A stretch of DNA of 64,000 bases from Branchinecta lynchi (Eukaryota > Arthropoda > Branchiopoda > Anostraca > Branchinectidae): NCBI GenBank assembly GCA_023053575.1, contig JAKZAP010000021.1, positions 1,695,790 to 1,759,789 of the forward strand, given 5' to 3'. A program made the position numbers and the translations under genes. Positions 20,372-31,388 of the stretch are shown here, piece by piece. The notes under the pieces are model-generated. The model saw only the letters and a program-made list of their open reading frames with translations, searched no databases and was not told the DNA's origin. Positions within the stretch are counted from its first letter, which is position 1. Each line of letters begins with the position of its first letter.

Positions 20372-21095
20372 ATTATTATTATTATTATTTAAAAAGGAAC
20401 AACAACATCTTAAACTTTTAAGATTTGTCATAGTTACTATGATAACATAAGGCCTGATGATGTCCTCACTTTCAATCATAACGGTCTCAGAGGACACAGC
20501 TTGAAAATTCGTGGTGAGAAATTCCGAAAAGACATTGGAAAATGGAGCTTCAAAAACCGGATAGTGGAATACTGGAATAATCTCCCCGAAAATGTCGTAA
20601 ATGCCGAAAATATCAATCAGTTTAAAGCAGGCGTGGATCGACACCTGGCTGAAATTGAATTTAGTGTACACAGTGTCCCGAGAAATTAACAGAGGCGAAA
20701 GCCTTTTTACTGCAGTTATATTATTATTATTATTATATTATATTATTATTATTATATTGTATTATTATTATGTCAGTCAAACTCACACACTTACATACTA
20801 AAAATAACATTAGGCCTGATGATGTCTTCACCTTCAACCATAACGGTCTCAGAGGACACAACTTGAAACTGAGTGGTAAGAAGTTCCGAAAAGACATCGG
20901 AAAATGGAGCTTTACAAACCGAATAGTAGAATGTTGGAATAATCTCCCAGAAAGTGTTGTAAATGCCGAAAATATCAACCAATTCAAAGCAGGTGTCGAC
21001 TACCACCTGGCTGAAATTCAATTTAGTGTGTAAAGTGTCCCGAGAAATTTATAGAGGCGAAAGCCTTATTATTGCAATTATATTATATTATTAAT
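20372..21095 (+). pseudogene. Two tandem LINE 3' ends with (ATT)n tails
   Basis: Two head-to-tail copies (about 20399-20770 and 20771-21095) each encode the same C-terminal peptide: NGLRGHNLKLSGKKFRKDIG, then KWSFTNRIVECWNNLPE and NINQFKAGVD. This matches the 'tRghslKl...frldvrk.fFs.RvvdlWNsLPe.vv.a.s...FK..ld' end of LINE proteins. Each copy ends in ATT repeats. The second seems to have inserted into the tail of the first. A further ATT tract at about 20372-20389 precedes both. Confidence 0.85.
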
Positions 21096-22087
21096 AAACA
21101 TCTGACCCTTAAAGACAAATTAGCCTACTAAATATACAACGAAATGCATGGAAAAAACAAAGTAAACAAACTAATCAGGGCGATTTTTTTGTGAAAAAGG
21201 GAAAAAGGTTGTGATGAAGAAGAATGTTGTCAGCCTTTTTATGAAAGTTCTTGATTTTACCATTTAAAGTTTCCAAAGGATTCTTCGCTTATAAAATTCG
21301 AAGTTAGGGAAGAGTTACTCGCAGAAATCGGGAAACCAAGAAGGAATTTAGAGAATTTATAATAAGTAACTTTTAACGCTGAAAGTTCAGAGGGACGGAA
21401 AGAAGAAAATAAAGCAGACGGAAAAAGAATGTCAGGAAGTGCAACAACAGCCGTATAAATAGAACCAAGAACATCTCCGCGAGATCCCTTGTAAACGAAT
21501 AACAGCGAATCCGACCATGAAAGGAATCGAATCCGAGGCTAGGCACGAATCCGAATCCACCACTTAATGCTGAGGATTCGAATCTGACGTTAACAAAAAT
21601 CAAATCATATACATAGGTTATAGTTTAAAAATCAGAGGTGACAAAAATCACTGATATCTAAGGTAATCGGATAACGTGATAAATTGCTGGGGATGGTTGG
21701 TGGTGGAGATAAAAAAGTTAGATTGCCTGAGCCCACTGTGTAAAAATTGGGGATGGAAACTGGAAGAATGTCGAGTAGAAATTTGAGCGGATTCGTAAGA
21801 TTTAGGGTTTGCAATCCGAGTCCAAGTCGACCTTGACAAGCCGAGCTGTGGAAATCCTAAACCTGAATTATATTATGACTGGTTGATTTCTGGACTTCGC
21901 TACTGAGTTATCTAGCCTACCAAGCATTTCGCATAGTGATCAGCGTTTAGGCACCGGAAAATTCTGACTATTCCCCACGTTTGGCATAGACTCTTCCAAA
22001 GTCAGGGTTTTGTGGTAGATTAAAGAGTAAATTGCAGTTTGGTGAGAAGAGAAATTATATTGTTAAATGTCGTGATAAGACTGCCCA
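21096..22087. other. No recognised feature
   Basis: AT-rich sequence. At 21490-21590 several GAATCCGA and GATTCGAATC motifs form a loose, partly palindromic cluster. No gene or element boundary is seen. Confidence 0.4.
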
Positions 22088-22613
22088 ATGAGTGGGATTG
22101 CGAATGATGATTTGAGCCATTTTACGTGTGATTGTAGAGAGCTAAATGATCTAAGATCCGAGGTATTTGGCGAAGGAGTGTTTGGTAAAGAATGGATGTC
22201 TAAAATATTAAAAAGTAAACATTTTTTTGATTGGAGATCGTTGGGGAAATTCCTCCGGATTGGTTTGCGCCACCGCGATTTGTTTATTTATACCTCTTTC
22301 ATAAGACCATTAATGGAGTACGCATGCGCAGTGTGGCATTTTGGTCTAACTGCAGGTAAAAACACGCGTATTGAAAAAAATCCAGAAACGCGCTCTCCAT
22401 ACTATCTATAAAGGCCCAAAAGTACCCTACTCCCTTCATCTAAGCACGTACACAATCAATACCTTGGAGAAACGGAGACTGAACCAATGCCTCGAGATCG
22501 GTAAAAACTTATTTCGCACCCCATCTACAATGAGTTTCTCCCTCCCCCATAGAACAAAGAAAGGGAAAGGCAAGATCGAGCAGTCTCTACGAAGGTCCCA
22601 ATATTCCAACTAG
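22088..22613 (+). pseudogene. LINE C-terminal fragments, joined and frameshifted
   Basis: The first part, HFTCDCRELNDLRSEVFGEG and IGLRHRD, is the LINE C-terminal 'H.l..C..l..lR...fg' zinc-knuckle-like tail. At about 22285 it runs into FIRPLMEYACAVWHFGL, a thumb region that should precede such a tail. It then continues after a frameshift as KKIQKRALHTIYKGPK. The order shows two different LINE copies joined, or a rearrangement. Both are dead. Confidence 0.75.
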
Positions 22614-22694
22614 TAGCGGCCAAACACAGCCGTTACCAAAATAGTTTTTATACCAAAGATTGTTGAAATTTTAAATAGCCTTTGATAGCCTACG

Positions 22695-23007
22695 CAGAGG
22701 CGTTACTAGCCAACATGTCTGGGGGGGGGGGGGGGGGGGCGAGGCATTTACCGACTGGATGGTAATTTTTACCGACTTTTTCTGCAGAAAAAAATAACAT
22801 TTTTGAAAAAGATCGACGGATTTTCGAAAAAATCTACTATTTTGACGAAAAATCGACCAATTTTCAGAAAAACTAACTGTTTTCATGACAAAAATAAGCC
22901 GTTTTGACGAAAAATCACGGCGCTTCGTGCCGACTCTGTTATTTTCTACCGACTTGCCGACAGCATTGGGGGGGGGGGGTCCCCCCTCCCCCAGTAGAGA
23001 CGCCCTG
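22695..23007 (+). mobile_element. hAT-like MITE, family M1, copy 3 (intact)
   Basis: A 313-bp element, CAGAGGCGTTACTAGCC...AGTAGAGACGCCCTG, is flanked by a perfect 8-bp TSD, AGCCTACG, at 22687-22694 and 23008-23015. The interior has the same ACCGACT/AAAAATCGAC repeats and terminal G/C runs as copies 1 and 2. No ORF. Confidence 0.9.
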
Positions 23008-23015
23008 AGCCTACG

Positions 23016-23440
23016 TACTTTTAAATGTATATGTTATACTGATAAATTTGTGCATGACACTACTTACCAATTTTGGATTTGTAACCGTGAAAGTGTGAGA
23101 AAATGAATTACTATTCTACATTTTAACAAGCTGGCCTGTATTTTATAGTGTAATTTTTTACCGATAAAGATTAGCCTACTTGTCGCAACTAACACTGCAG
23201 GATGTTCACTCGTTTTCTTCAACCCGCAGTGAATAAGCAGACGACGAGTCAACCATCGACCTTTAGTCTGCAGTAAACATAAAAAGGCTGGCCAATTATA
23301 TGGATGGCTTACCCTTTGGATAATGGAAAGCTGCCCGAGTAAGCGTTACTCGCATCGTCTCGACGAAGAATCTCTTTGCTCCTGCTTATGCATCGACTGG
23401 TAAGACAGCATAATTATTTTCGTAAATTTGAATAGCTTTA
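23016..23440. other. No recognised feature
   Basis: No gene is recognised between the two MITEs. An inverted piece, GTTACTCGCATCGTCTCGACG near 23345, may be an older relic. Confidence 0.4.
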
Positions 23441-23778
23441 AGGCGTAATCTCGCCGTTCCCCCGAGGGGTCCTCGGGGAATTGAAGGAAACGGCGAGAAT
23501 AGAGGGAGTCACTCCACGCCGATTCTGCGTACAGAAACAGCGAGAACACGGGGAATGCTTCAAAAATGGATTTTGTTCGAAAAAAAAATGCAGTTGATGA
23601 AATTAGTCTGGATCCACTTTATTTTGCGTTTTGTTTATTCTGATTGTTTTAATTAATTTTACATTGCACCAACACCAGCAAAAATTGATTCCCCTCTGAA
23701 TCTGAAAAGGAGTCCTTTTTGATGAAAAACGCGGGGCCTCCTCTAGTGGAATCCTCGGGGAACGGCGAGAACACGCTT
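23441..23778 (+). mobile_element. MITE family M3, copy 1 (TTA TSD)
   Basis: The TIRs AGGCGTAATCTCGCCGTTCC and the reverse complement of GGAACGGCGAGAACACGCTT pair over more than 20 bases. TTA flanks both sides (23438-23440, 23779-23781), in line with PIF/Harbinger-type TWA targets. A related copy with TAA flanks lies at 48039-48452. No ORF. Confidence 0.8.
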
Positions 23779-23966
23779 TTAGTGAGTAGCCGGCTAGAAA
23801 GAACGGATAGCAATGAGAACATGCGTCTCATGTATTGTGCCAGGCATCGCAATCGAGTAAACATTGCAGAGACGAGAGAATGCATAAGTTCAAGAATTCT
23901 GCGGTTTTATGACCTGAGCGTATGAATTTCGACAAGGGAGGGCTGGGTGTCTACTATACACACCAG

Positions 23967-26128
23967 TTATAGATGTAAAAAGCGAATTTTGCAACTGCAA
24001 AATTCAACCGAATATTCGCAAAATTGAAATATTCGAAGGCCTCTAAAAGTTTGCGAAAAATTGAAATATTTTGCAGAATTGACAAATAAAGAATAATTGA
24101 AAGATATGGAAAAATGCAATTTTCAGGAGATTTGCGCCTCCCAGACTACTCAGGCATATGGAAAGGGATCTGATTTTGAGCACAATAAAAAAGAAAGAAA
24201 GGGGTATTATTTGTGATCGGAGAGTATAATTCATTTGATTAGTAGGCTGGATAAAAATCGGGCTCGGTATTGACCGCGGGTTCAAATCTGAAGCCGGAAA
24301 TTCTTGTTAGTCTTGTAAATAAGATTCTTCTATTGATGAACATTGCCGTTAAATCAGTAGTAACCTCTTCTTAACCCTAAACAGTGGGTTTAACAGAAAT
24401 GGTAATGTTGGCCTAATCAGAGGGGTTTCTCACTAATGAAACCCATGTAAACTAGGTCCCTGTCAGGTACACTTACTAACTTTGTAGAATCAGTGTATCG
24501 GTCTGTACCATCATCAGGTGCTGGAACTCTATTGAGGATATGCACGTGATTCATGTGACCTTATTTTACTTCTTTTATTATTTATTTTAAATTGAAAGTC
24601 CACTAAAAATCAACCAGGTAAGAGTGGAAGGTAATGAAAACAATCAAACGTTAAAAATTGGACCAGTCGCGATTTAAATAATAGGGACTTCTTACTATAT
24701 TTGTTCAGTATTATTAATGAGAGACTCCAGGACTGGAAATTCACTCGTCTATTGCATTTGGCAACGTGTTCAGTATAGGCAATGTCATGTCAAAGAAATT
24801 TCTCGGCATTGTCAGCCGTTTGAAACTCACTCGAAAGCCGCTAGCTAACTCACTCGAAAGCCGCCCTAAGCATGATCGGCAAATTTAATTTAAGACATTC
24901 GTTTTCTGGAATCCCTCGACCCTCTAAACAGCCTCTATCGAGCAATTAAACAATAATTACAGAAATAGTGTATTGTGAACTGGTTAGATGAATTTGCCTT
25001 CGGGCAGGATCACTGTTCCTATGGCCGGATTCTCCCCACCCATCCCCATGGGCATGTGAACTGCTTAGATGAATTTGCTTCGGGCGGGTTCACTGTCCTG
25101 TGGCCGGCTTCTACCAGACTATTGTAGTGGTTTGCGAACTCTGTTCATAAGCCCCTCGCTAGCTAAGATGGTAGAGCGACTGCCGTGAAAGCAGAGGGTC
25201 CTGGGTTCAGATCCCGGCTCAGGAGCATTTTTGTCTATCAGTTCACTACTTAAAAAAATGTTTCCATCTCAAGGGCGTCTTCCTCATTAAAATTATTTAT
25301 TTCGTTTTATTGGGTTTTCACCATGAGACCCCAACTTGTGGGTCCTGGTATGTCTACGTGGCTCCGACAATGGAGTCCTAGACTTCTAAATTGTATTCGA
25401 AAACCTGTTTATAGTTTATTGGTCACGGTACAAGTCCCTTGTGTAAAGGGCCATCTATGTAGTGTATTATTATTTGTTTTTCTTTTTGGAGTTATGTATT
25501 ACCAAGATAAACTTTATCTTGTGTGTTGTTGATTGCTCCGCTTCCTCTATTTCTTTTTTTTATACTCGGTCAGTGACAATTTATGTACAGATGGGTAAGA
25601 AACATATTCATTCATTCATATATTTTCTGTCACTGGATTATGAAGAAATTGGCGAAAAAGTCTACAGTCCAAAAGTTCTTTGTTGGAACAATAAATGGCG
25701 ATGTAAAAAAAAAAAGGTGTATGGTATGAACCTAGTTTTCCAAGATAAGTTTGCCGCTAGACAGCAGCGCAGATACCTCAAAGTCAAACTCAAGTTTTGT
25801 GAGTTTCCGACAGCGTAAAAACCTACGAACTGCCAATGTTACTTCCAGCCAAGCTGGAGGGGTGAAAATAGGATCAAAATTTCGAGGTTTTAATTTTAGC
25901 AAGCCTGTAAATGTCCTTCTGGTGAGCCATAAGGGGCGAGAGAGGGGGAAAATAAGCATAATCTTGAGTGAGTTCCTGATTTGTCATCTGACACATTAAT
26001 ATTTGTAAAAACAACACTCTAGCTCAGCATCTTATTTTTCAGCTTTTTTTTAATTTTTCACAATTTTTCAGCGAATATTCGCAATTGTTGCAAGATAAAA
26101 TGGAGGTATCGAAATTTTACATCTATAA
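23967..26128. mobile_element. 2.2-kb TIR element without transposase (M4)
   Basis: It is bounded by perfect 14-bp TIRs, TTATAGATGTAAAA and its complement, and by CACCAG on each side (23961-23966, 26129-26134). The subterminal regions share GCAA/ATATTCGC motifs. The interior has no recognisable transposase. It contains a tRNA-like module (25150-25229) and a LINE-like 3' tail with ATTCATTCATTC at about 25608-25619. A terminal fragment of the same family occurs at 60648-60760. Confidence 0.65.
24970..25260 (+). repeat. tRNA-containing SINE-like unit, copy 1
   Basis: The core at about 25150-25229 has a box A-like TAGCTAAGATGGTAGAGCG and a box B-like GGGTTCAGATCCCGG with a good T-arm. The acceptor stem is mismatched and position 33 of the anticodon loop is G, so it is unlikely to be a working tRNA (loop CGTGAAA, apparent anticodon TGA). 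The 5' flank (TTTGCGAACT...TTCATAAGCCCCT) and the 3' flank (TCAGTTCACT) are shared with 33370-33600. Upstream, two related units, GTGAACTG-TTAGATGAATTTG, are tandemly arranged. Confidence 0.6.
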
Positions 26129-26502
26129 CACCAGTAGTCTAAGTTATTGGCATCACTTTGTTAATTTGCTGATTGTTTTTGGAATTCTTCCCTGTGCAAC
26201 CGGCCATGGAGCTTTGTAGGAATCGATACTTATTAAATACAAAATCAAATGAATAAAATAGAATGAACTGAACAACTGAAGTTGAGACGGGAAATCTCCC
26301 AAAACACACGAACGAAATGCTACTAACCTACCTACCGTGGCCACAGGCGTCACGTATTTGGGAAGCTGGGTGGGGGGGGGGGGGATAAGCTAAAGCCGCG
26401 TTCGATTTACCCTTGTGTCGGTCCAGTGAAATGCCGTTTTATTTAAGCTACGTTAGGTTTGAGTCCTCCTTGTTTTCTTGCTACTGCCGTGTCACGGTTT
26501 AA
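26129..26502. other. No gene; G-tract MITE remnant
   Basis: CAGGCGTCACGTATTTGGG and a G-run at about 26344-26383 resemble one end of family M1. GCCGTTTTATTTAAGC at 26433 is a degenerate duplicate of the next MITE's end. Confidence 0.4.
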
Positions 26503-27393
26503 AGCCGTTTTATTTATTAGCCTTGTCAGGTGAATGAAACAACGGACTGCTTTACAAATAAACGCAGTCGAGAAATCTACCCGAGACAGGACTGGAACTT
26601 GCTTCGAAATCATGTCATCATTCACTGCGTCCTGTCTGACAGGGCACTGACAGGGTTGCCAAATATTTTTTGCCGAGTGTCACTTTTTCGGCCAGAAAGT
26701 GCCATTCGTTGTCATTTACAAATTCAGAAAGTGTCACCCTTCAGATGTTTTCCACCAAAGAAATACACAATGGGGACGGGAGCGCAACCCCCTCCAACGT
26801 CTCGAGATCTAAAGATGTGTTTTAAGTGACAGTTTTCAAAATTTGTGACTAGATCTATCCAATTTCCGTTTAAAAGTGGATATTAAGTGTTTTGAACATT
26901 GGTCCGACTGATCGATGCCCTCCCAGAAAAAAAAAAAAATCGGTATTTATAGCGAAAACGCTGTTGTCGCTCATAACAGGAGAAGGGATCTGAGAGCCAA
27001 GTCGTTGCCCACAGAATCCCGGCACATAATCCAAGATAAAAACAAACAGAATCTTTAGTTCAGATGAGAGATCAAAATATTTACTTCGATCATGTTTATA
27101 GGTTTGCTTCTAAGCCATCAGTGTCGAAAATAACCGATTTAACCAGAGTTCTGGACCAGACTTCCGGTCACCCATGCAGCTTAGTAACTAACAGAAATAC
27201 ATATTTCTATAAATTGTATTACTAATAATCAGAAAGTTTCATGAAAGTGCCATTTTAGCAAAAAGTGCCACAATTGGGCTTGAAAGTGTGGAAAGTTTCA
27301 CGGACTTCACAACCATAGTGACACGAATAGTGTCACTTTGGCAACCCTGGGCACTTACAGTGTTGTCAACTGACAGGACAATAAAACGGCAGT
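26503..27393 (+). mobile_element. TAA-flanked MITE carrying a nested hAT-like element
   Basis: The left end AGCCGTTTTATTTATTAGCC and the reverse complement of the right end (ACTGCCGTTTTATTGTCC) pair, and both share TGTCAG. TAA lies on each side (26500-26502, 27394-27396). A 699-bp element sits inside at 26651-27349. No ORF is attributed to it. Confidence 0.65.
26651..27349. mobile_element. hAT-like non-autonomous element (699 bp)
   Basis: It starts CAGGGTTGCCAAA and ends TTTGGCAACCCTG, perfect 13-bp TIRs followed by shared GTGTCACT blocks. The flanks GGCACTGA and GGCACTTA differ at one base and fit an 8-bp hAT TSD. No transposase ORF is present. Confidence 0.85.
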
Positions 27394-27659
27394 TAAGTAT
27401 CCACTCGCGCTTTACGTCATTACTTATTTAGTAGGCGGAGCTACTAAGAGAAGTTGGGCACTCAAATCCTAGAAACCGACCTGGCACTATCGCAGGCTCA
27501 TCGGCTAAGGACTATTTCCGAAAAGTTATCTTTATTTTTATCTTGCCGTGATTTGTCGTGTGTTCATACGCTCGGTGAAGTTCGATTTATGACTCCTTAA
27601 ACCGCCATACTGCTTTTCCTTAGATATGGGGAGAGAAGAGACATGACGTCAGCTGGAAT

Positions 27660-28943
27660 GGGCGTAGGGGCATTAAAGATGTTCAACGAGCCATGTGGCG
27701 CACTGCCCATTCGTTTCCCTAAACTCCTGGCGTTTATGGCTTAGAACGCTACCTTTATGCTTTATTGTAGGGAGCGTCGAGGGGTTACCCACTCTCGATT
27801 TTGGTGTGTAGCAAGTTTCCGGTGCCGCGAAGTATGCCAAGTGCCTAGTAGTGGGTAAGCCCTCGATTAATACACCCCATGGAACTGCTGCAAAAATTGA
27901 TGGTAAGTTCCAGCCTTTTGGCGATATCTGTGTGGCTGAGGAAAAGTGGAATACGGTTGTTGACACTTTCTTTGTGACTTATGAGGCTTGGGCACATAAG
28001 CTCGTTAGTCTTGACGAAATACTTCCAGTAGCATTCCCACCCAAGTTTTGCCAAAGCAAACACTACACTTTTTGGAAGTGAGAGTACGTTTTCGAAACTA
28101 AAACATGAATATCAGCAGATCGACCGAGTTTTAATGTTGAACAAAACCGAAGCAATTGCTTTCAATCTTAAGGGTAGTCCAGACAAGCGACTTGAACTTT
28201 TTGATACATTTATTCCGCTTTCTGACAGTCTTGTTTACCTTGGTATGCCCACCAAATACCATTGAAGAAACCGTCAAGCTTGCCATTCAAAACCTCGCTA
28301 AAAAGATACGGATCGCTTATGCTTCACTTGCTTCTAATATCACACATCTTAGTCGGTTTCATCTTTCTGAACTTTACAACAGTATAACTATGCCCCATCT
28401 TCTTGCTATGTCCCCCATTTGGCAATTTTGTCTGCTTCTAATGAGAAAAATGTTCACTGGATCTACTTTAAGTTTGCCAAGTATCTGCTGCATTTGCCCC
28501 CTTGGACCAGTAATTCTTTTTTGGCGCAGAAATTCCATCTGGTTCTGCCTGCTAAGAGCGTGTTCCATCCTACTTACCGTAGTTACTACGCATGACGTCA
28601 CGAATTCTGGCTTTTTGCCGTCAAGGCTGGAACGATTTTTCTATTTTCCAGCAGGATCTCACGCCAGGGGCGAATCCGACCAATCACGTTCCAGAGATGC
28701 GTGGTTACTACGCTTACCACGCTCCCGAGCATGGTAAGCAAATAGTAACTATTAGTTACTATTCCGACAAGGTTGGAACGGTCAGCGTAGTAACTTTTCG
28801 TGAGGATGGAACGGAAATAGTAACTAATAGTAACTATTGTTACAAGGGTGGAACACGCTCTAAGATTATTGATAAAAGAGTGGAGGATTTCAAATCTTCC
28901 GCTAGTAAACTGAACCACCAGTGGTCTTCCCTTTCTTTGTAAT
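27660..28943 (+). pseudogene. Probable LINE protein remnant interrupted by a MITE
   Basis: A coding-like stretch with frameshifts includes HLSRFHLSELYNSITMPHLL and MSPIWQF, which resembles the LINE thumb pattern '..a.LY...v.PhlLY..p.W'. A frame just before the MITE ends FHLVLPA. The frame just after it continues KIIDKRVEDFKSSASKL to a TAA at 28940-28942, so the insertion split one reading frame. The upstream part (27851-28081, VVDTFFVTYEAWAHKL) is open but not recognised. Element type is an inference from one block. Confidence 0.45.
28556..28860 (+). mobile_element. MITE family M2, copy B (305 bp, TAA TSD)
   Basis: TIRs GAGCGTGTTCCA and TGGAACACGCTC; flanks TAA at 28553-28555 and 28861-28863. 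It is nearly identical over its full length to copy C at 53632-53936, so transposition was recent compared with most elements here. The interior contains many GTAACTA/TAGTTAC repeats and a CATGACGTCACG block. Open frames through it on both strands are by-products of its composition. Confidence 0.9.
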
Positions 28944-29277
28944 CTGTAGTTATGTTTATGCTGTGGTTATTAAATTTGCCGTGTTAATAATTGTGTGACG
29001 ATCCGACGCTAACGAGTAATTAAATGAGAAATAAACGTTTTTATTATATAATTGGTCGGTCAATATTTTTTTGCCGTCCCGGTAGAAGTATGCTATGGCT
29101 GAAGGGCACCTCTTCCCTGTATGGGTGGTCCTCTTTTTTTTTTCACTTATTTTTTTTAGTTTCCGAGTTTTCACTTTACAATAATGTTTGAATGCGTTTT
29201 ATTGACTTTGAATTCCACTAGATTTAATGTAAAAAGTGAAGGAGAAAAAGTTAAATTATGAGAATATAATAATAAAA
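28944..29277. other. No recognised feature
   Basis: AT-rich sequence after the LINE-like frame. No gene, tail or element boundary could be assigned. Confidence 0.4.
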
Positions 29278-31388
29278 AGCAAGAGCTAAAAGCTCACTTG
29301 CAAGGCTGGGTCTGAGGATGAAAGTAGGAATTTGCCAGTTTGTGGGTTTGTCGTGATCTTTGTAAGCAAAACTCTTGAGATAAGAATGATCATGGGCCCT
29401 TGGAAGTAACGAGAATGTATCGTTTGGTATTTTACTTTTGCCCTTGGTTGAAATTCATCTGTAAGCGAAACTCTTGAGACAAAAATGTAATATAGGCTCA
29501 TTGGGATCATGAAAACGTATATTTTGCGGAAAAGTATTTTTTGTACTTCATTTGTACCGTAAGCATAACCCTTGAGGAAAAAAGGAACATGAGCCCTCGG
29601 GGATCATGAATCATATCGTTTGATCAAAAGATATTTTTTTTCACTTTTCGATTAAAGTTTGACTGAAAAGGGCTGGGATAGGACAATCTAGTTACCTATC
29701 ACTCATTCACTTAAATTGGCTTGAAGACCCGCTGAAAATGCGTTACTTCCTTGTTCCGCTTTTCACGAATTATCGATTTTCAGGGGATTTCCGTGTGATG
29801 CGTGGTACCTCTATGCGCTTGTATTTTTGTTGCATGTCTTATGAGAAAGATTTATGATTTTTTTGGGGTTCAGGCGCTAAGCAATCTTCACCAATCTCAC
29901 CACAGCCCACTGAAAAGCCGTGTTTGTGTTGAGATTAAAATATCCCGCGTCATAGTAGAATTTACGCAGACGGGACGGACGCAGATATTCTGAACGTCAT
30001 AACTAGAGCAGATAGTGGAAATAAAAAAAATTCCCTTGCAGAATCCAAATAACTCAGTGTATTCGATTAAATGACAAATAGATAAATTGGCTTTTCAGTT
30101 AAACTTTAAGATACGCACTCTCAGGGTGCTTCAGATTCATTTTAAGCAAAAACCCTCGTGGTTCAAAGATCATGGGCCCACGTGTATCAGGAAATGCAAC
30201 GTTTGGTCGAACTTCGCGGTTAAGATGCGCACTTTAAGGGAGCTAGAAATTCATTTCTAAGCAAAACCATTTGGGCAATAACGACCATGGGCTCATGGGG
30301 ATCAGGAAATTAAAAATTTAGCTGGAAAGTATTTTACTTTACGGTTAAGATGAGTAAGCTACTTTAAGGGATGGTCGGATCTGGGAAGTGAAGTGAAAAT
30401 TTCTAAGCCAATCTTGTCAAGTCTCTAGTGTTCCAGCCGAGTTTCATCGTCCTAGCACACATGGAAGTACCTAACTCCGATCACCGGACCCCCCACACCA
30501 ACTCCCCCAGTGCCTATTCCGGTATCGGGCTTGTGTTTGTTCTTCCCACCAAGTTTCATCCCGATCGCTCTACTCTAAGCGTCTCATACGATTCCTGGTT
30601 CTACACTCCAGTCCCCCCCCCCCCCCCCACGTTCAACTGAATCGGGTCCTGACTTGAAATAGGACATCTGAGACACGAGGTCTTTCCAAATATCAGGTTT
30701 CAAGATCCGATCACCCGTTCGAAAGTTAGAAATACCCAAAGAATCAGGATCCCCCTTCCCTCCACCCCTCACCCCCCCCCCGCGATGGTCGGATTGGGTC
30801 ACTGACTATTTCCAAATCGATCTCGTTTGGTCCCAAATATGCCTGCCAAGTTTCATTGTCCCAGCCCACCTGCATGGAAGTACCTTAACTCCGTATCACC
30901 GGAATTCCGGACCTCCCCTCCAATACTCCCCACAGTGCCCAAATCCGGCCGATTCTGTTAATGATGTACATATTGATTGTGCTTGTTCTTCCCACCAAGT
31001 TTCGTCCCGATTGCTCCACTCTAAGCGTATCACAGGATGTCCGGTTACCCCCCCCCCCCCCATATTCACCGGATCCGGTATAGAATTGAAATGGGATCTG
31101 AGACACGAGGTCTTTCCAAGGATCAAGTTTCATTAAGATCGGATCACCCGTTCGAAAGTTACGCATGCAACTAAATTCCGGATTCCGCCTTCCCTCCCTC
31201 CCTCCTCTCACGATGGTCGGATAGGGCAAGTGACTATTTCCAAGTTAGTTTGGTCGGGGCCCTAATATGCCTGCCAAGTTTCATCGTCCTAGCGCATCCG
31301 GAAGTACCCTAACTCGCGATCATCGGACTGACCGACCGACGGAAAAGTGATCGGTATACGTCACTTGGCCGGAAGGCAAGTGCCATAA
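29278..31388 (+). repeat. R1 modular repeat element, copy c, with nested R6
   Basis: The left hairpin GCAAGAGCTAAAAGCTC at 29279 and the right hairpin CACTTGGCCGGAAGGCAAGTG at about 31362-31382 are both present. Early modules repeat AAAACTCTTGAGA...ATGATCATGGGCC and GTTAAGATGCGCACTTTAAG. Later modules are the CAAGTTTCATC/GATCACCCGTTCGAAAGTTA type. An R6 element is inserted at 29656-30105. No coding capacity. Confidence 0.85.
29656..30105 (+). mobile_element. R6 element, copy 1 (TTAA TSD)
   Basis: TIRs AGTTTGACTGAAAAG and CTTTTCAGTTAAACT; TTAA at 29652-29655 and 30106-30109, a piggyBac-type target. The uninterrupted R1 module at about 30226-30245 (CGGTTAAGATGCGCAC) shows what the target looked like. 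The interior is shared with 36997-37449 and 40262-40657. No transposase ORF. Confidence 0.85.

Noticed and set aside
23441..23778. Regulatory palindrome cluster CCCCGAGG/CCTCGGGG
   Set aside because: The paired blocks are the TIRs of a MITE that recurs at 48039-48452.
25150..25229. Functional tRNA-Ser(TGA) gene
   Set aside because: The acceptor stem has several mismatches, position 33 is G, and the same flanks surround a different tRNA-like core at 33.4 kb; a SINE-like origin is better.
27851..28081. Host protein-coding exon
   Set aside because: The frame is open but has no splice sites or known domain, and the sequence downstream in the same stretch looks like a LINE protein.
28592..28942. 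Open frames through 28592-28942 and 53668-53940 with nearly identical peptides
   Set aside because: They run through the M2 MITE, including its TIRs, and match each other only because the MITE copies are nearly identical.
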